Source of the DNA: Saururus chinensis | Taxonomy: Eukaryota; Streptophyta; Magnoliopsida; Piperales; Saururaceae | NCBI GenBank assembly: GCA_035235625.1 | Contig: CP141148.1 | Span: forward strand, 13,105,659-13,169,658 | Direction: 5' to 3' | Length of the DNA: 64,000 nt | In this document: one piece after another, positions 11,997-26,900 of the stretch | Layout of the letters: each line of letters opens with the position of its first letter | Numbering within the stretch: the stretch's first letter is position 1 | Translations under genes and position numbers: made by a program | Notes under the pieces: generated by a model | Database searches by the model: none | The model's input: the letters and a program-made list of their open reading frames with translations, nothing else | Told to the model about the DNA's origin: nothing

Positions 11997-14900
11997 CTGC
12001 ATTTCTCCCACATGACAAAGAAATTCAGAAAACCGCGGATGAGAAGTGAAGCAAGAAACTATTGCCAATAAGAAACCCTACTCAATAGATCATAAAATCC
12101 AGTGTCTTCTCTTTTGATCTTAACAGGTGAGAAATACATAAGAGACAAATCATATACTTGCTAACTAATTTTACCTCTTCTATTTTTATAAATTGAAGAC
12201 GATGAAAATGAAGATGAAGGCATTAAGAAAGAAGCTGCCTAGTTTTGATAATGGAAACTTCGAAAAAAGCAATAATGCCAAAGCCAATACATAAATTTTA
12301 TCATCATGTTTACAAACAATCTACACCATGTTTAGTTATATTTAAAAAATGTAACTTGTGCACAAATGAAGTCTTGTGCCAGTTCCAGCCCATAATGCAA
12401 AAAACAACTACTGTAAAGCAGCCAATCAAGTATGATCCAGCAACATCACCAAAAGAATCAGAGGGATCCTTGCCCCCCTCCCTCTTTGTCGTTGTAGCTA
12501 TAGTGTGAACAGGCCTGCCTTCCATAGATATGCTTCCAGAAACAGCAGGCAGGCATGCCATAGATGATGTGGGACAAGTCTCCGCACTGCTTAGTTACTG
12601 AGACATTTCATCGAACAGCTTGCAGCTGTTCCATTGAAGCACAAGGTCAGAAAGGGAATTACCTCTTTAGTTAGTCTGTTATGACTTATTACAGCCTGTC
12701 AATAAGCATATTTCGGTTAGACCAGTCTATTATGACTTGTAACGGCCTAAAAGTAGGGATATTTTAGTATTTTTAGTTTTCCCTCCTTAGGATTGTCTAT
12801 AAAAAAGTGGGAAATCAGGCTTCATTCAGTTTTTTTTAAATCCTTTTCAGTTTGAAACTAACCTACGTGTTCATCCTGGAGCTCAGCTTTGAAGAACTCT
12901 TAGATTTGAGTTCATAGTATTGTGGACTCAGTACTACCTCACCGTAAAACCACGTGGACTCAGGTTTGCTTTTCATTAGAGCTTATAATTTTCTCTTTGT
13001 TTTGAAGAAAGAGAAAGATATTTCCTTCCAGAATTCTAGTTTCTTTTAATCCGGGATTGTTAGTAGATCCTGTTGCATCCAATTGGTATCTCAGATAGAA
13101 TTGTCACCTTCCATGGCAGCAGGCAAAGCAGGATTTATTCAGACTCAGCAGCATACTCAAACCAGTTGCAGTGGATCATTCAGCAAGTTCAGCAGTTGAC
13201 AGCCTCAACCACCATTACAAGTAAACGGGAGAAGAAGAGCAGGTTTTGGCAGCTTAAATCAGCCAAATCTGGCAGGTTCCCAATTTCAAGGGTCAGATTC
13301 GCAATTTCAGGAAGCTCTAGATCTCCAAATTCCAGCACGTCCTATTCAGGGAATCAGGCAGGAGACTCCATCGATGAAGATCTGCAAGTTTCTCCACCCA
13401 GAAATCAAAGAAATGACGATCCAAATCAGTTCAAGTTTCGACCAAAGATGGATCAACCAAGTTTCAGTGGGTCAATGCAAGTTGAAAACTTCCTCAATTG
13501 CAAATATGAAGTCGAGAACTACTTTGAATGCATGGAAGTCCTATAAGATCTGGAAGTTAAGTTGATGGCCTGTATGCTAAAGAGAGTGGAGCTGCAACTT
13601 GGCAGAATCTAGTTCAAACTGGTAGTGAGACAAGGTAAATACCCTATCTGGTTGTGGATAAGGATGAAGCAGCTGCTGTGAAATAGATTTCTCCCTGTAA
13701 ACTTTGAATAGGTATAATTTCGACATGATCAAGAGTGTAAGTGGGGAAATAGAACAATGATAGAGTGCACTGCTAAATTTCAAAATTTAGTAGCAAGGAA
13801 TGACACATCCGAGTTGGAACAACAGTTAATATCCAGGTTTATCTCAGGACTTGAGGGCCAAATTCAAAAAACAAAGTATCCTTACAACCTGTATTTACCT
13901 AATCTAATGTCATCAGCTTGCTAGAAGGATTGAACTGCAAGTAGGTAAATTTGGCTCCAAGAATTATGCTGCCAATCGAACCAGCACTGGGATCAGGATT
14001 GAGATAAGTCAAAGGAAAGTGCAACTGTAACCTCTACCTGAAAGACCAATCCATATGCCTATCCTACATCCAGCACTACTTGTTTTAAGTGTAATGAGCC
14101 TGGACATATTTCTAGTCTATGTCCCTCAAAGGAAGTCCACTAAAACTATTGCTATTGTCACCACTAGTTTAGCATAAGATGGTTAGGACGATATGAAGAA
14201 GTAAATTGAAAATGCAAGACTCTCTTGTGATGAACACCCTTTGTCCACAGTGGTTAGAAAGTTAATGCTAACTCCTAAGAAAGCAACCAAGAGTCAAAGG
14301 CATCGCATCTTTCGAACTACTCGAATTGTAAATGATGCTAGAATATAAAAGATATAAATAAGATTTCCCGTTTCTAATAGCTCGAGCTTTTGGGAATCTT
14401 GATTATTTTACAAATGAAAGATTGTGCAAGGTTATTATCGATGGAGGAAGCAGTGAGAACATTATATAAAAAAGTGTCGTAGAAAACCTTCAGCTGAAAA
14501 CTGAGATGCACCCTCATCCCTACTCAATCAGCTGGATTAAAGATGTTGGTGAAACTAAGGTCATCGAAAGGTGTAGGGTTCCATTTTTCATTGGAAAATC
14601 TTACAAAGCTGAGATATGGTGTGAAGTAGTTAATAAGACAGCTTGTCATAATATATTCCATACATGAAGGCAGGAGGAACACCTATTCCTTCATCTACCA
14701 TGGAGTTAAATTGGTGTTGTTACCTAGTAACAGAGGGAATCAGCCATCTGAAAAAGTAAAAGGCAGTTCCACAATGGTATAGGTATGGGATTTATACCTT
14801 GATCAATCTTCAGCAAGTCTGATAGTGAAAGGAAAAGTTGCAACCCCCAAACTAGAGGCTGGACGGCAGCTTAGTTCAGCTCAACAGTCTATAGTCATGA

Positions 14901-17900
14901 GTGATCAACTACAAAGTTTGTTGGCACAGTTTGAACCTATCATGACTGATGAATTCCCCTTACCTTGCCACCAATGAGATGAGTACAACATCAAATTGAC
15001 TTTATTCTAGGAGCAAGTTCGCCTAACTTGCCACATTACAAGATGAGTCCCTTGAGCACCAAGAATTATAGTGTCAAATGGAAGAGTCAAATGGAAGAAT
15101 TATTAAAGAGGGGACTGATTAGCGAAAGTCCAAGCCCATGTGTTGTCCCTGCACTATTGGTTCTTAAGAAAGATGGAACCCAAAAGATGTGTGTCGACAA
15201 CAGAGCTATAAATAAAATCACTATCAAATACTGGGTTTCCTATACCTATACTAAATGACATGCTGGATATGTTGGAAGGTTCAAAAATCTTCCCAAAGAT
15301 TGACTTAAGAAGTGGGTATCATCATATTAGAGTCAAACCAAGTGATAAATGGAAAACAGTCTTTGAAACCAAAGGACTTTTAAATGGTTGGTGATGCCCT
15401 TTGAGCTAACTAATGCACCTAGTACTTTCATGAGATTCATGATTCAGGTTCTAAAACCTTTGTTCGGAAGGTATGTAGTTGTGTACTTTGATGACATTTT
15501 GGTGTATAGCCAAAGTGAGAAGTAACATTTAAACCATCTCCAAGTAGTTTTCACAATACCACAGTCCAACAGTTTGCTAGTTAACCTGAAGAAATGTAAT
15601 TTTTGCTCCTCTCAGCTTGTCTTTCTAGGCTATGTGGTACGAACTAAAGGTATCAAGGTTGATGATTGCAAGGTTAAAGCTATTCAAGAGTGGCCATGTC
15701 CTAAAACAGTCATCCAACTCCGTAGCTTCCATGGTTAAGCTACATTTAACCATAGATTTATAAGGAATTTCATACCCTAGCTACTCCCATGACTGAATGT
15801 TTGAAGAAAAACAGGTTTATTTGGATGGAAGCTACTCAAAAAGTTTTGAATTGATTAAACAGAAGCCAGCTAAAGCCCTTGTATTGGCCCTTCCCGACAT
15901 TCATACGATTTTTGAAGTTGAATGTGATGCCTCATTTGTGGGCATTAGGGCTGTTTTGAACCAAGAAGGCTGACCAATGGCATTTTACAGTGAAAAGCTG
16001 AGTGAAAGCAAGGCAAAAATGGTCTACATACAAGATGGAGCTATTTGCCCTAGTACAAGCCTTGAAACATTATAGCCATTATTTATTACATAGGGAACTT
16101 ATTTTGCATTCGCATCACCAGGCTTTGAGATCCTTGCAAAGTCAATCAAAGTTGGATTGGTTGCATCTAAGTGGGTCTCAGTACTACAGGAATATACTTT
16201 TCTAATCAAACATATAGTAGGTCAATTAAATAAGGCAGCTGATGCTTTAAGCAGGAGGGTTGCCCTAGTGAACACTCTACAACTTCAAGTGTTTGGTTTT
16301 GAATGCATTCAAGAGCTATATGAGCAGGACTCTGAATTTAAGGAAGTTTGGGAGTCCTGTCAAAATGCACATCTTTGCTATGTAGAGTACAATCTCAGCC
16401 AGGGAAATCTCTACAAGGGACATTTATTTTGCATTCCTCAATGTTCTTTAAGGGGCAAAATTATTTCTGAACTACATAATGGGGGACTGGCTGGTCACTT
16501 TGGCAAACACAAGACTCAACAGCTGGCAGCTGAAAGGTTCTATTGGTCAAGTTACAAAAGACATGTGGGAAAGTGGTGCAGCATTGTTTGATATGTCAAC
16601 AAGCTAAAAGACAACATCAAAATTTACCTGAACCACAAGCACCTTGGGAAGACCTTAAGATGGATTTTATTTTGGGGTTACCAAAGACAAAGAGGTAATG
16701 ATTCCATTTTTATGGTGGTTGACAAGTAAACAAAGATGATACATTTTCTACCCTGCAAAAAGACTTCAAATGCTTCTTGTATTGCCATGCTTTTCTTTAA
16801 AGAGATATTAAGGATTCATGGGGTAGCTAAATTAATAACTTCAGATAGAGGCAACAAGTTTATGGGACACTTTTGGCACACCCTATAGAAGAGCTTAGAC
16901 ACACAATTGCAGTTTAGTACCACCTGTCACCCTCTAACAGATGGGTAGACTGAAGTGATAAACAAAGCTTTGGGAAATCTGTTGCAGAGTTTGTCAAGAT
17001 AGACCAAAACAGGGAAATTCATGTCTTGAACAAGAAGAATTTGCATTCAACTCTCTAGTTAATAGGACCAATGGAAAGACACCACTTGAAGTAGTTTATA
17101 GCAAGAATCTTACCCATCCTTTTGATCTACTTTCCACTCCTAAAAGGTCTGAAGACAACCAACAAGGCTACAGTACTTTGTCCAAGATTTCAGCTATTCA
17201 TCGGGAAGCAGATAGTGATTGAACCTATGATTTTTAACTCAGGAGCAAGCCATTGAAAATCTAAAAGTAGATAGTGGCTCTCCAATTAATAAATTAGAAG
17301 ATCTGCCATCAGTTGTAAACAGATAATAGGTAATCCAAGTTCTAAATAATTGGGTATGTAACTAACTCATCAAATTTGAGCCAAACTGGAGAACTTTGCC
17401 AGAAAACCAGACAGGAGGAGAATAGAAAAACTGAGAACAAATTCATTCACCAACAATTACTTTTTATATTGTCATGTATATTGCTGCCAGATTCGCATTG
17501 GACACAGCCATCGCCTAGCGAAGCCAACCAATATAACTGGGAGAGATACATAATGATTGTGGTGGTGGTGGGAGATCTTCATTTCATTCTTAAGGGCCAG
17601 GTGTCCCCCATGGACTTCACACAGTCATTTTGATTCTGACAGCTTTAAATTGCAATGTAATGTGGTGCATCAAGAAAGGCATCCAGAATAAAAATTCTTG
17701 CCCCTAAGTTCTCACATAGCTTTGTGTCAGCATTTTTATTATAACAAGAATCAGATGGTGATTAGACTGCCAACCCCCACGTCATATGTTGCCAAGCCCA
17801 AATAGGCAGGATGACAATGAATTCCTTTATTACAGGTAACTTTTAGTATAATAAAAACATTGTACCATCCAGAATATCTACCTGAAGCTTTCTTTCCCTA

Positions 17901-20900
17901 TAAGTTGTGAAATAGGAATCAATCAGATGTAATGTGCAATCCAAATAGGGTCAAAAGAGAAAAGAAAAACGAAAGAAGCCGAAGACAAATATTACAACGG
18001 AATGAGTACTTCAAGGATATAGCATCTTATGACAATAGGAAATACATGAATCATCAAAAACCACAAACAATTAAATCACCAATAGTTTATTTCTGATAAA
18101 AGTGTTTGACATACATACAAAAACAGCTTTGTGATAAGCCCCAGACATTCATGATATCTAAAAGATTGATTTACTTCCCAAAATAAAATGGACTTCCCAC
18201 ATCTAGCATGAAGAATTAAATTGTTATTTTTGAGTGAACCCCCAACCATGTTGCATCCATCTTATTGAACATATGATTCTTTGCTTATTAATTCAGACTG
18301 CTCAAGATTGAAGCTGGGTGTCTCATGTGGCTACCGAAACACCCAAGTTATTCTTCTCCATTTGAACCCTATAATCTAAGAGACTGTTTGAATTTTCCAT
18401 AGAGATTTGTCAAAAAAATTAATTAGAAGCTGCTTCATGGTGAAGTGAGATAGTGGGTTGTCAGTGCATTTATAGAGCTCAGGAATTTGAAAAAGTCAAT
18501 GAATTTGATTCATCTCTCTTAAATCTCCTCCGAAGGAGATTTCACCTGATTAAAGCCCTTTTCAACATAGCACCAGATTTCAAGGCACTTCTTGGCAGAT
18601 TTGTGGGGGATTTGTCGCTAATCAATATTAGGGCATTCCCGAACACATATTTGCTTCATCTCCACAATTTCCCCACAAATATAGAAACAAATCTGGATCC
18701 AAACAGTCCCTACATGTGCCTACCTTCATTTCTCACAACATGAAAGTGAGGAGGGAAAAAGATGAGAAAGTTGATGAGACTCACCTTCCCCACACAATTG
18801 GATATCCATGGGCAGTGATGATCAAACTGCTCCACACAATGCTTACAAGAGGGACAATGCTTGGAGCGCACAGGTCTAATAATCTGGCAAGAAGAAAAAT
18901 ACAAGGCAGACTAAAACAATTTAAAAGAATCTTCACCAAAAGTGAGGATAGTGAAAAAGGCATAACTTAGAAACTATAGGAAATGGATCAGCTAGCCTTC
19001 AAACAAAATTAGCTAGTAGTGTGAATCACCTTGCACGTTGGGCAAAGTTGGGACCAATTTCCTGTCCAAACTGAGGAGTTGTTTACATCAATTGCCACCA
19101 AAGGATCCTTAAAAGAACCACAAAAAGATTATAATTGGAGCAATAAGACGATTCACACAAGTACTTAAAAGAAAAGCAATACAATTGTTCCATAGATCAT
19201 AGACCCTTCTAAAACCAACTGCACTGACAGAAAATGTCTATCTATCCATGTAAATGTATCTCCACATCATCCGCAATAACTTCTACACCCTTGAACTAAA
19301 TTTTTACGGCATACATATAAATATTCGTGGAATGGAGTATTCAACTGTTTTCTACAAAGGAAAGCCCAGAATACTTGTTTGATGCATGACAACAGCAGGA
19401 CAAAGTGAATTTTTCAAAACAGAAATTCTGTTGCTAATATTAAAAAAACATTAAACATTTTAAAAATCTATAAAATAATAACATGAGATTCTACTACATA
19501 CATTAGCACCTCCACCATTTTCTAGTTCTTCCACTCTTTTCTTTATGTAGCCCGGATCCTTACTGCAAGAAAACTAAGTATTACAACATGAAATTACTAT
19601 AGGTTATAATATCGACGCACTATTATATTTCCATTAATCTAACCTTTCAGCATCTTTTGAGAACAAAAATGAATATCCTGAATTTCTCCTAACAAAAGTA
19701 GGGTTACATAATACAGCTTCCAGATGATATAGGCATTACTTTAATAAACCTCCTAAATTACCTGCTGCATCTGTAAAACATGAACAGTGTACCACATGCG
19801 AGAGAAAGAGCCAGCCAACCCCAAAGTCCAACAAGAGCAGTCACTTTTGTGAAATTGGGTGCTAGTAATATTATCTTCAAATTAGCCACTTATCAGGGTT
19901 ATTTTTAGCAAAAAGGATTAATGTACACTCTTAAGAAGCATAAAATATACCTGCAAGAACAGCCTGGACAAAAAGAATCATTTCGAAGATAATAACAGAT
20001 AGCAATATAGGAGCATATCCTTTCTTTCCAAGATTGCCGCAACATATATTGTCTTGCCAGGAGGTGCCATGTATCTTTTGTGTATTTGACTGATTACAAT
20101 GGATGCCAATAGTGAAATTTAATGAGCAATGGCAAATTTCAGATAATACAAAAAGTTCATAGATAGGTAACCATTAACAGTTGGCAAGTTGTACATTTAT
20201 TTTGTAATTCAGGGAATGTGGTTTTAACCACTCCCATGTTATTATAATTCAGAACAGCATTTCCGAAAATACGGAAATGCTGTTGAAGAAGCCAGAAAAA
20301 AAATGCAAAGTCCATTAAGCTGAACTAACAAGTATGGATGAGATCTTACTTCCAAATTCACATTCTAGATTAGTTAAAATTGTCAAGAATTGCTTCAGCC
20401 TAATAGGACATATGGTACATATGTAATGTAATGGTTGCATTTCATTGAACAAAACTATGTCTTTTTATCAATATGTGTGTAATCAGTGATGAGTGAAGTG
20501 ACTCTTTGGAATTGAAAGACATGAAAAATTGAAGCAAATAATGCCTTAAGGATTGAAGGTGGAAAATTGAAATTTCAATAATCAAATAGGTATGAAATCG
20601 TGCGCACATGTACCACACACTTAGGAATGATAAAGAGTTATCATACGAGATTGTGGGAAAAAGATGGATGAAAAATCGCATAATTAAGCAAAATTTTCCA
20701 CCAATGATTGATCGTTTTTGAATTGGCATTTGGTCTGCCTTGAACAAGTTTTATGTATATTTGCAGTATGTGTAATGATTGATCGGACTGGCATAGGGAA
20801 CAATCGAGGTGAGTAAATTGGAATGGGTTTTATGAAGTCCAGTAGGGTGAACAATCAATCTGCCCTACATGGCGATTGATCAGATGTTGCACAGTTTTTC

Positions 20901-23900
20901 AAATTTAGGACTTCCAAAAACAGCTTGTTTCCTACTAAAACATAACTACGAGGACAGACTTAGAACTCTATTTAAACACACTAGGATGATATATTTGAAA
21001 AGATTGGACTAGTTGTTTTAAAAAATTGTAGGTGTAAAGAAAGTTAATTTTTTAGGAAAATTGAGTGATTTCTCTATAGAAAATCCTTCATACCTTCATT
21101 ATTTGAGAGAGTTTATCAAAAGAGAGGTGAATACTTGATTCATGGTTGTTCTATGAATTAAGGACGTGAGTTATAAGTTGAGTGAACTACACAATCACGA
21201 GATCAGCATCACACAAGGTTCAACACGTTGTTGAACATTGGAGATGAAGATGGACTTTGATGAAAGCTTCGAAACAAGAAGAAGAGTGTCCTAAAAGAAG
21301 AGAACTAGATGAGGTTCGCAAGCATCAAGGACTTTAATAGCTATGAAGAGTCTACAAAAGAGTTCTAGAATCGGTAATGTTCGAGTGGTTTTAGTGCATT
21401 TCTTAATCAACCTTGGTTAGGCACGTGATTTTTCTCATGTTGGCTTTCCACCAAACATTTTATTTGCGGTAAATTGATTCATAGTTTATAACAAGTAGTT
21501 CAAATTCTTGTGGAACAGTGATTAGTGAAGAGGGCATATCTCATACTCCTTAACTGACCTTTTGGACTAGGGATACTGTGGTGATTCTAAAGTTGAAGGA
21601 TTTTAAACTCACGCAACCTATATTAAATCTCTACCTTCCTATTAGCACAAAGAAAGGAAGAATAAAACGAGTGATATGGATGTCATTATTTATCCTAGAA
21701 CTATATTTGCACCAGACAGGAAAACAAATGGTGACTTGTACCCCTTTAAACCATCAGCAACCTGAACAAAACTGTTTTTCTTTTATCCGTTGGAATGAAA
21801 GATACCAAAAGATAGTTAACTTCCATGACACAAGGCAATGTAGTGCAAGCACCACCCAATTTTTGAACAAGATACTATTTCTTAACAAAACAACCTCTAA
21901 CGCCTTCTATTTATGCCGTGCATTCAAAAGCATCACATCAGGACTAGGAAAATGCAAGATGGGCAAAGAACGCATTTTAGTGAACGAAAATTTGCTCTCT
22001 ATACTTAAGGTTTTGCCTCTAAAAAATGATCTCCTTTGTGTCTTAAGGAGTGGCCCATGTGCTCAGAGGCATGTAGAAGAAAAATCATGTATTGGCAAAT
22101 TCTATGACAATATTACTAATAGATCAATCTTATATCTTAGATCTATTAGGGTTTGATTTAAGATATCAAAATGAGCTTGAAAAGCTTTTGAAGTTTGAAG
22201 ATGTTGAAGATTCAAGAGAGTTCAACAAAAACAAGCTACATGTGAAGATCATTCAAAAGCACATATATTCCATGATACACTAAGGTTTAATGGGTACTTC
22301 TATCTTTTTACATCTTACTTTACCTATCCAATAAGCCAGAGAGTCAGAATTGAGTTTGAACTCCATCTTAAACTTCCGGGAAGTCAGATCGATCGGTCGG
22401 TTGATCTACCTACTTTCAGCAGTTCACAATAAGTTGACAGCCAATCAATCTATTTCCTATTACATCAATCTACATGGGTCGATCAATCTGCAATTCGATC
22501 TACCTGCAAGGCAGATTCATGAAATAGTGAAATTCTGTTTCCAACTTGCCCTAATCTTCTACTTTGTCATACACTATCTATAAATAGGCGTGTTTCACGA
22601 AAAACCAAGCTGGGAGAGACTTGTTTTACTTGAGAAAATTCTAGTTTGATCTAGAATTAATTTATGTCTCAATTCTCTAGTGTATGTCAAACTTTCTTAT
22701 TCAAGTGATCTTTTCTTATTTATTTCTCTTTCTTGAGTCAAACAAATCTTTTGAAATTATGTCCATTCCATGAGAGGTTTGTCTTTGAGATTTTCATAAA
22801 CCCTAAAAATAATGGCTTTCAATTTCCTTAAAATAGTATGATCGCTAGAATGTGAATCTTGGTATTCTCTGGTGGATATCCAGAGATGATCATGTGTAGA
22901 TTGAAGACCATTGTGGTATAAAGGTGACACATAGGATGTGACCACGAGGAGATTGGTTTAGTGAGAAGTGAAATGCATCTTTAGTAAATTAGAGGATTGT
23001 ACCAAGGTAACTTGTACCGAGCTTTTATACATAGTGGATTTCAAAAGGCTAGACGAAGTTCCGTGGTTTTTTCTAGCTGGGTGTTTGATGCAGCAAAGAT
23101 TGAGGAAGCCATTCGGCTTAGGCATTTCCTCAAACATTGCGTCTGCTTCTAAAAATCAACCGAACTGGGCCGGTGGGTTGAACCTTTACTTTAATTCGTC
23201 AAACTAGACTGGTGGAATCATCATATAAATAGTTCTTTTCATTTGAAGGGAATTTTTTGAAAAACATATTTTCCCCATTTGGAGCCTGCTCTAGGGTTAT
23301 TATGGCTCCTAGATTCGAGCAGTGCACTGTGGATTCGGTGTGTTTTTTTTAATTTATCTCTGTTTCATCTACTAGGCTTGTTTCTGAGTTCATGGATTTG
23401 GACTAGTTACTTGCAGCAGCTCTAGAAGGTTTCGATGAATAGGTTGGTGGGTTGATATAACTTCCGAAATTTGTTATTGTCTTTATTTGCTTGGTTGGTG
23501 GGTTGATTTTCTTGCACAGAAACCTTGATGAAAAGCATGATCTATATGAAAGACTTCTGTCTGTTATTGTTGTCTTTACTTGCTATTGCATCCGGTGAAT
23601 TATCATCTAGAAGCAAATATTAAGGAGAGACAGGACTTGTGTTACAATCTTCTATTTCCCCTTCTATATTTGTTGTTGCTACACTTGTTACATCAAGTGG
23701 TATCAAACCAGAGATTTTCCAGCCATCTTCCATGATGACTGCCGGTTCTAGAGGCAAATCAAGGATGGAGCAATTGATGGTTCAGATGCAACAACAAACT
23801 ATCCAGCTTTTGCAGCAAATGAGCCTAAATCATCCACCACCACAAAATGCGGATGTTGAGTGTCAACCAATGGGGGAAAACAGAGGACGACAAGCCAATC

Positions 23901-26900
23901 AGTCTAATTTCGCCACTGCTGGTCCAGTGAATCCTGTGAATCAAGTTGTTGGCAATGATGGCAATTATTCCAGTGATGAGGAAATTGAAAGGGTTCACTA
24001 TAATCAAAGAGTTATTGGCAAAACCCTTGTAGATTTTAGCCAAAACTGGAATTACCTGTATTTAATGGGCAGATGAATGGGGAAGAATTCTTAGATTGGA
24101 TATTTGAGGTTGACAATTATTTTGATTGCATGGAAGTACCAAATGAAATGAAAGTCAAACTAGTTGCATGTAAACTGAAAAGCGTGGCAGCTGCATGGTG
24201 GAATCAACTTCAAATGGCTCAAGTCAAACAAGGAAACTATCCGATTAAAATTGGGTCAGAATGAAGCATTTGCTCATGGATCAATTTCTTCCAATTGATT
24301 TTGCTCTTCAAACAGTATCAAGGGTGCATGCAGTGTAATTGGTCTGTATCAGAATATCTTGGAGACTTTCATAGATTAGCAGCCCAGAACAATTTGGAAA
24401 AGAATGATGGGCAAAAAATGGCCAGGTTTGTAGGTGGCTTGAGAGTTAACTTACAGGAAAGACTAGTGGTCATCTGATTGATACTCTAACTAAAGCCATT
24501 CAATCAGCCATTTACCATGAAGAATTGATGACCAACTCAAGTGGAAGGACTGCTAATTATTACAGGAACAAGAGTGATGCATTTAGTGGCAGTAAGTTCA
24601 AGTCAGCGATAGTTGAAGGACCAAGTTCAGTGGGAGGAAAGAATGACACTATCCAGTCCTCTTAAACACCAAATCAAAATATTGCTAACCCCAAGTCCAA
24701 CCTGTATGCCTATCCTACTACTACTATACGTTACAAGTGTCGGATACCCGGTCAAACCTCTCACCAATGCCCCTTAGAAGGGAACAGCCAACTACAGCTG
24801 TAGTTATCAACAACACAACATTATCGAGGAAAGGTTGAACTGGAAGAGGAATACGTTATTGAGGAAGTGGACGGGGATGAAGGAATCAGTTGGGAAGACC
24901 CTTCTATGACTTTGGTGGTGAAGAAGTTGATGTACTCTACTGCCAAAGGGGAGGACTCTTAGTGACAACATTTTCCGAACCCAAGGTACAGTAAAGAAAA
25001 GAATGTGCACTGTCATTATTGGCAGGGGTAGTTCAAAAAATATTATATCCAGGAGCATAGTGAAAAAGTTGAATCTCGCCACTGAGAAGCACCCTAAAAC
25101 ATACACTATTGGGTGGATAAACGACATTTGTGAAGTTAATGTTACTGAAAGATGTCTTGTGCCATTTTTGATAGGAAAACACTATAACGCGAACCTACTT
25201 TGTGATGTAATTAATATGTCGGCATGTCAAATTTTACTCACACAGCCCTAGCATATGATGTAGAGTCAATACATGATGGGCAGAGTAACACTTATACTTT
25301 CTTCCACCAAGGAGTTACAGTTGTGCTAACACCTAGGTCTTTAGGAAAAGAGGTCCACCACTCACCAAATCGAATGAGCAAACAGCTGAGAAAGGAAGTA
25401 GTGGTTTAAATCAGAAGGAAGTTCCAAGAAGGGCGCAAGAAGCCATTGTTACTATTGCAAAATGTGGGCATAGAGCTTAAGAAAGCTGATGAAGTGTGTA
25501 TTCTAGTCACCACTCTGACTGACTCTCCCAATGCAACATCTGAGGTACCCATTCCCAGCCATATTCAACAACTACTTACTAAGCTTAAAAGGTTGGTGTC
25601 AAAGGATCTGCCTGACTTCCTGTCACCCATGAGATACATTCAGACTTCATTCTAGGTTCATCTCTTCCAAACCTCCCTCACTAAAGCTTTTACAAGAACA
25701 AATTGAAGAACATAAGTTGAGCATAAGCTTTTACAAGAACAAATTGAAGACTTATTACATAAGGGTTTAATTCAGGAAAGCCTTAGTCCATGCGCATTCC
25801 CTGCCTTCTAGTCCCCAAAAAGGATGGAAGTTGGAGCATACGTGTGGATAATAGAGCTATAAATAAAATTACTATTAAATATAGGTTTCCCATACCCCGA
25901 TTAGATGATATGTTCGACATGCTAGAAGGCTTAAAAATATTTTCAAAGCTAGTAATGTTGGGAGATGAGTGGAAAACCACCTTCAAAACAAAAGAAGGAT
26001 TATACGAATGGCTAGTAATGCTTTTTGGACTCTCCAATGCCCCAAGCACTTTTATGAGGTTAATGACCCAAATTTTGACGCGCTTTTTGGGTAAATATGT
26101 GGTTGTCTATTTCAATGATATCTTGATCAATAGTAAGGGAGTCAAAGAACATTTGTTGCATATAAGATCTGTGTTTGAAGCTTTGCAATCCAATACAATG
26201 TATATCAACTTGAAAAAATGTTGTTTCCTCACCTAAACTAGTATTTTTAGGTTAGGGGGTCAGCTCCAAGGGTATTCATGTGGATGAAAGTAAAATTCAG
26301 GCCATAAAGGACTGGCCTACCCCTGAAATTGTGAGTCAGCTTAGGAGTTTCATTGGCTTGGCAACATTTTATAGAAGATCTGTTAAGGGATTCAGCCTTA
26401 TTGCAACCCCATTGACAGATTGTCTAAAGAAAGACCGATTTAAGTGGGATGAGAAGGCTAACAAGAGCTTTGAGTTACTAAAAGATAAACTCATTATAGG
26501 CCCAGTTTTAGCTCTACCAAACTTTGAAAAAGTGTTTGAAATAGATTGTGATGCTTCATGTATTGGGATTTGAGCAGTTTGAAGTCAAGAAAGAAGGCAT
26601 GTGGCTTATTTTAGCGAAAAACTTCCTACACCAAGGCAGAAATGGTCCACTTATAAACTTGAGCTATTTACCCTAGTGCAATCTTTAAAACACTAGAGAC
26701 ATTACCTTGTTCATAGAGAATTTATAGTGCACACTAACCACCAATCTTTGAAGTATTTGCAGGGTCAAACTAAGCTAGATAGACTTCATGCTAAGTGGAT
26801 TACCGAACTGCAAGAGTACACATTTGTCATCAAGCACAAATCAGAACACTTAAATCAGGTGGCTGATGCATTGGGCAGGAAAGTGCCCTTCTAACTACAA

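Larger units (their letters stand above)
12670..17630 (+). mobile_element. Degraded Ty3/gypsy retrotransposon (element 1), no 3' LTR seen
   Basis: LTR-like sequence with a TATA box at 12798 runs into a primer-binding-like TTGGTATCTCAGA at about 13,081. Gag-pol relics follow in order: gag, zinc knuckle, protease, reverse transcriptase, RNase H, integrase. I could find no second copy of the 12.67-13.08 kb sequence downstream, so the 3' LTR seems lost or diverged beyond recognition. The left boundary is approximate. The element is antisense to the host gene and inside its intron 10. Confidence 0.8.
11997..18784. other. Intron 10 of the acyltransferase gene (6.8 kb, transposon-filled)
   Basis: Bounded by donor AAG|GTGAG (18784 inward) and acceptor TGCAG|CGAAAT (11997). 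It contains a degraded gypsy element on the plus strand (about 12,670-17,630). On each side are unassigned AT-rich stretches, about 12.0-12.6 and 17.6-18.8 kb. A minus-strand open frame at 12561-12310 has one hydrophobic stretch and no recognised homology. Around 18.45-18.72 kb the sequence has MITE-like features but no paired termini that I could confirm. Confidence 0.85.

Noticed and set aside
21578..22156. 192-codon plus-strand frame as a gene
   Set aside because: No domain, no signal peptide, repeat-like surroundings, and it lies in an intron of a confident gene on the other strand.
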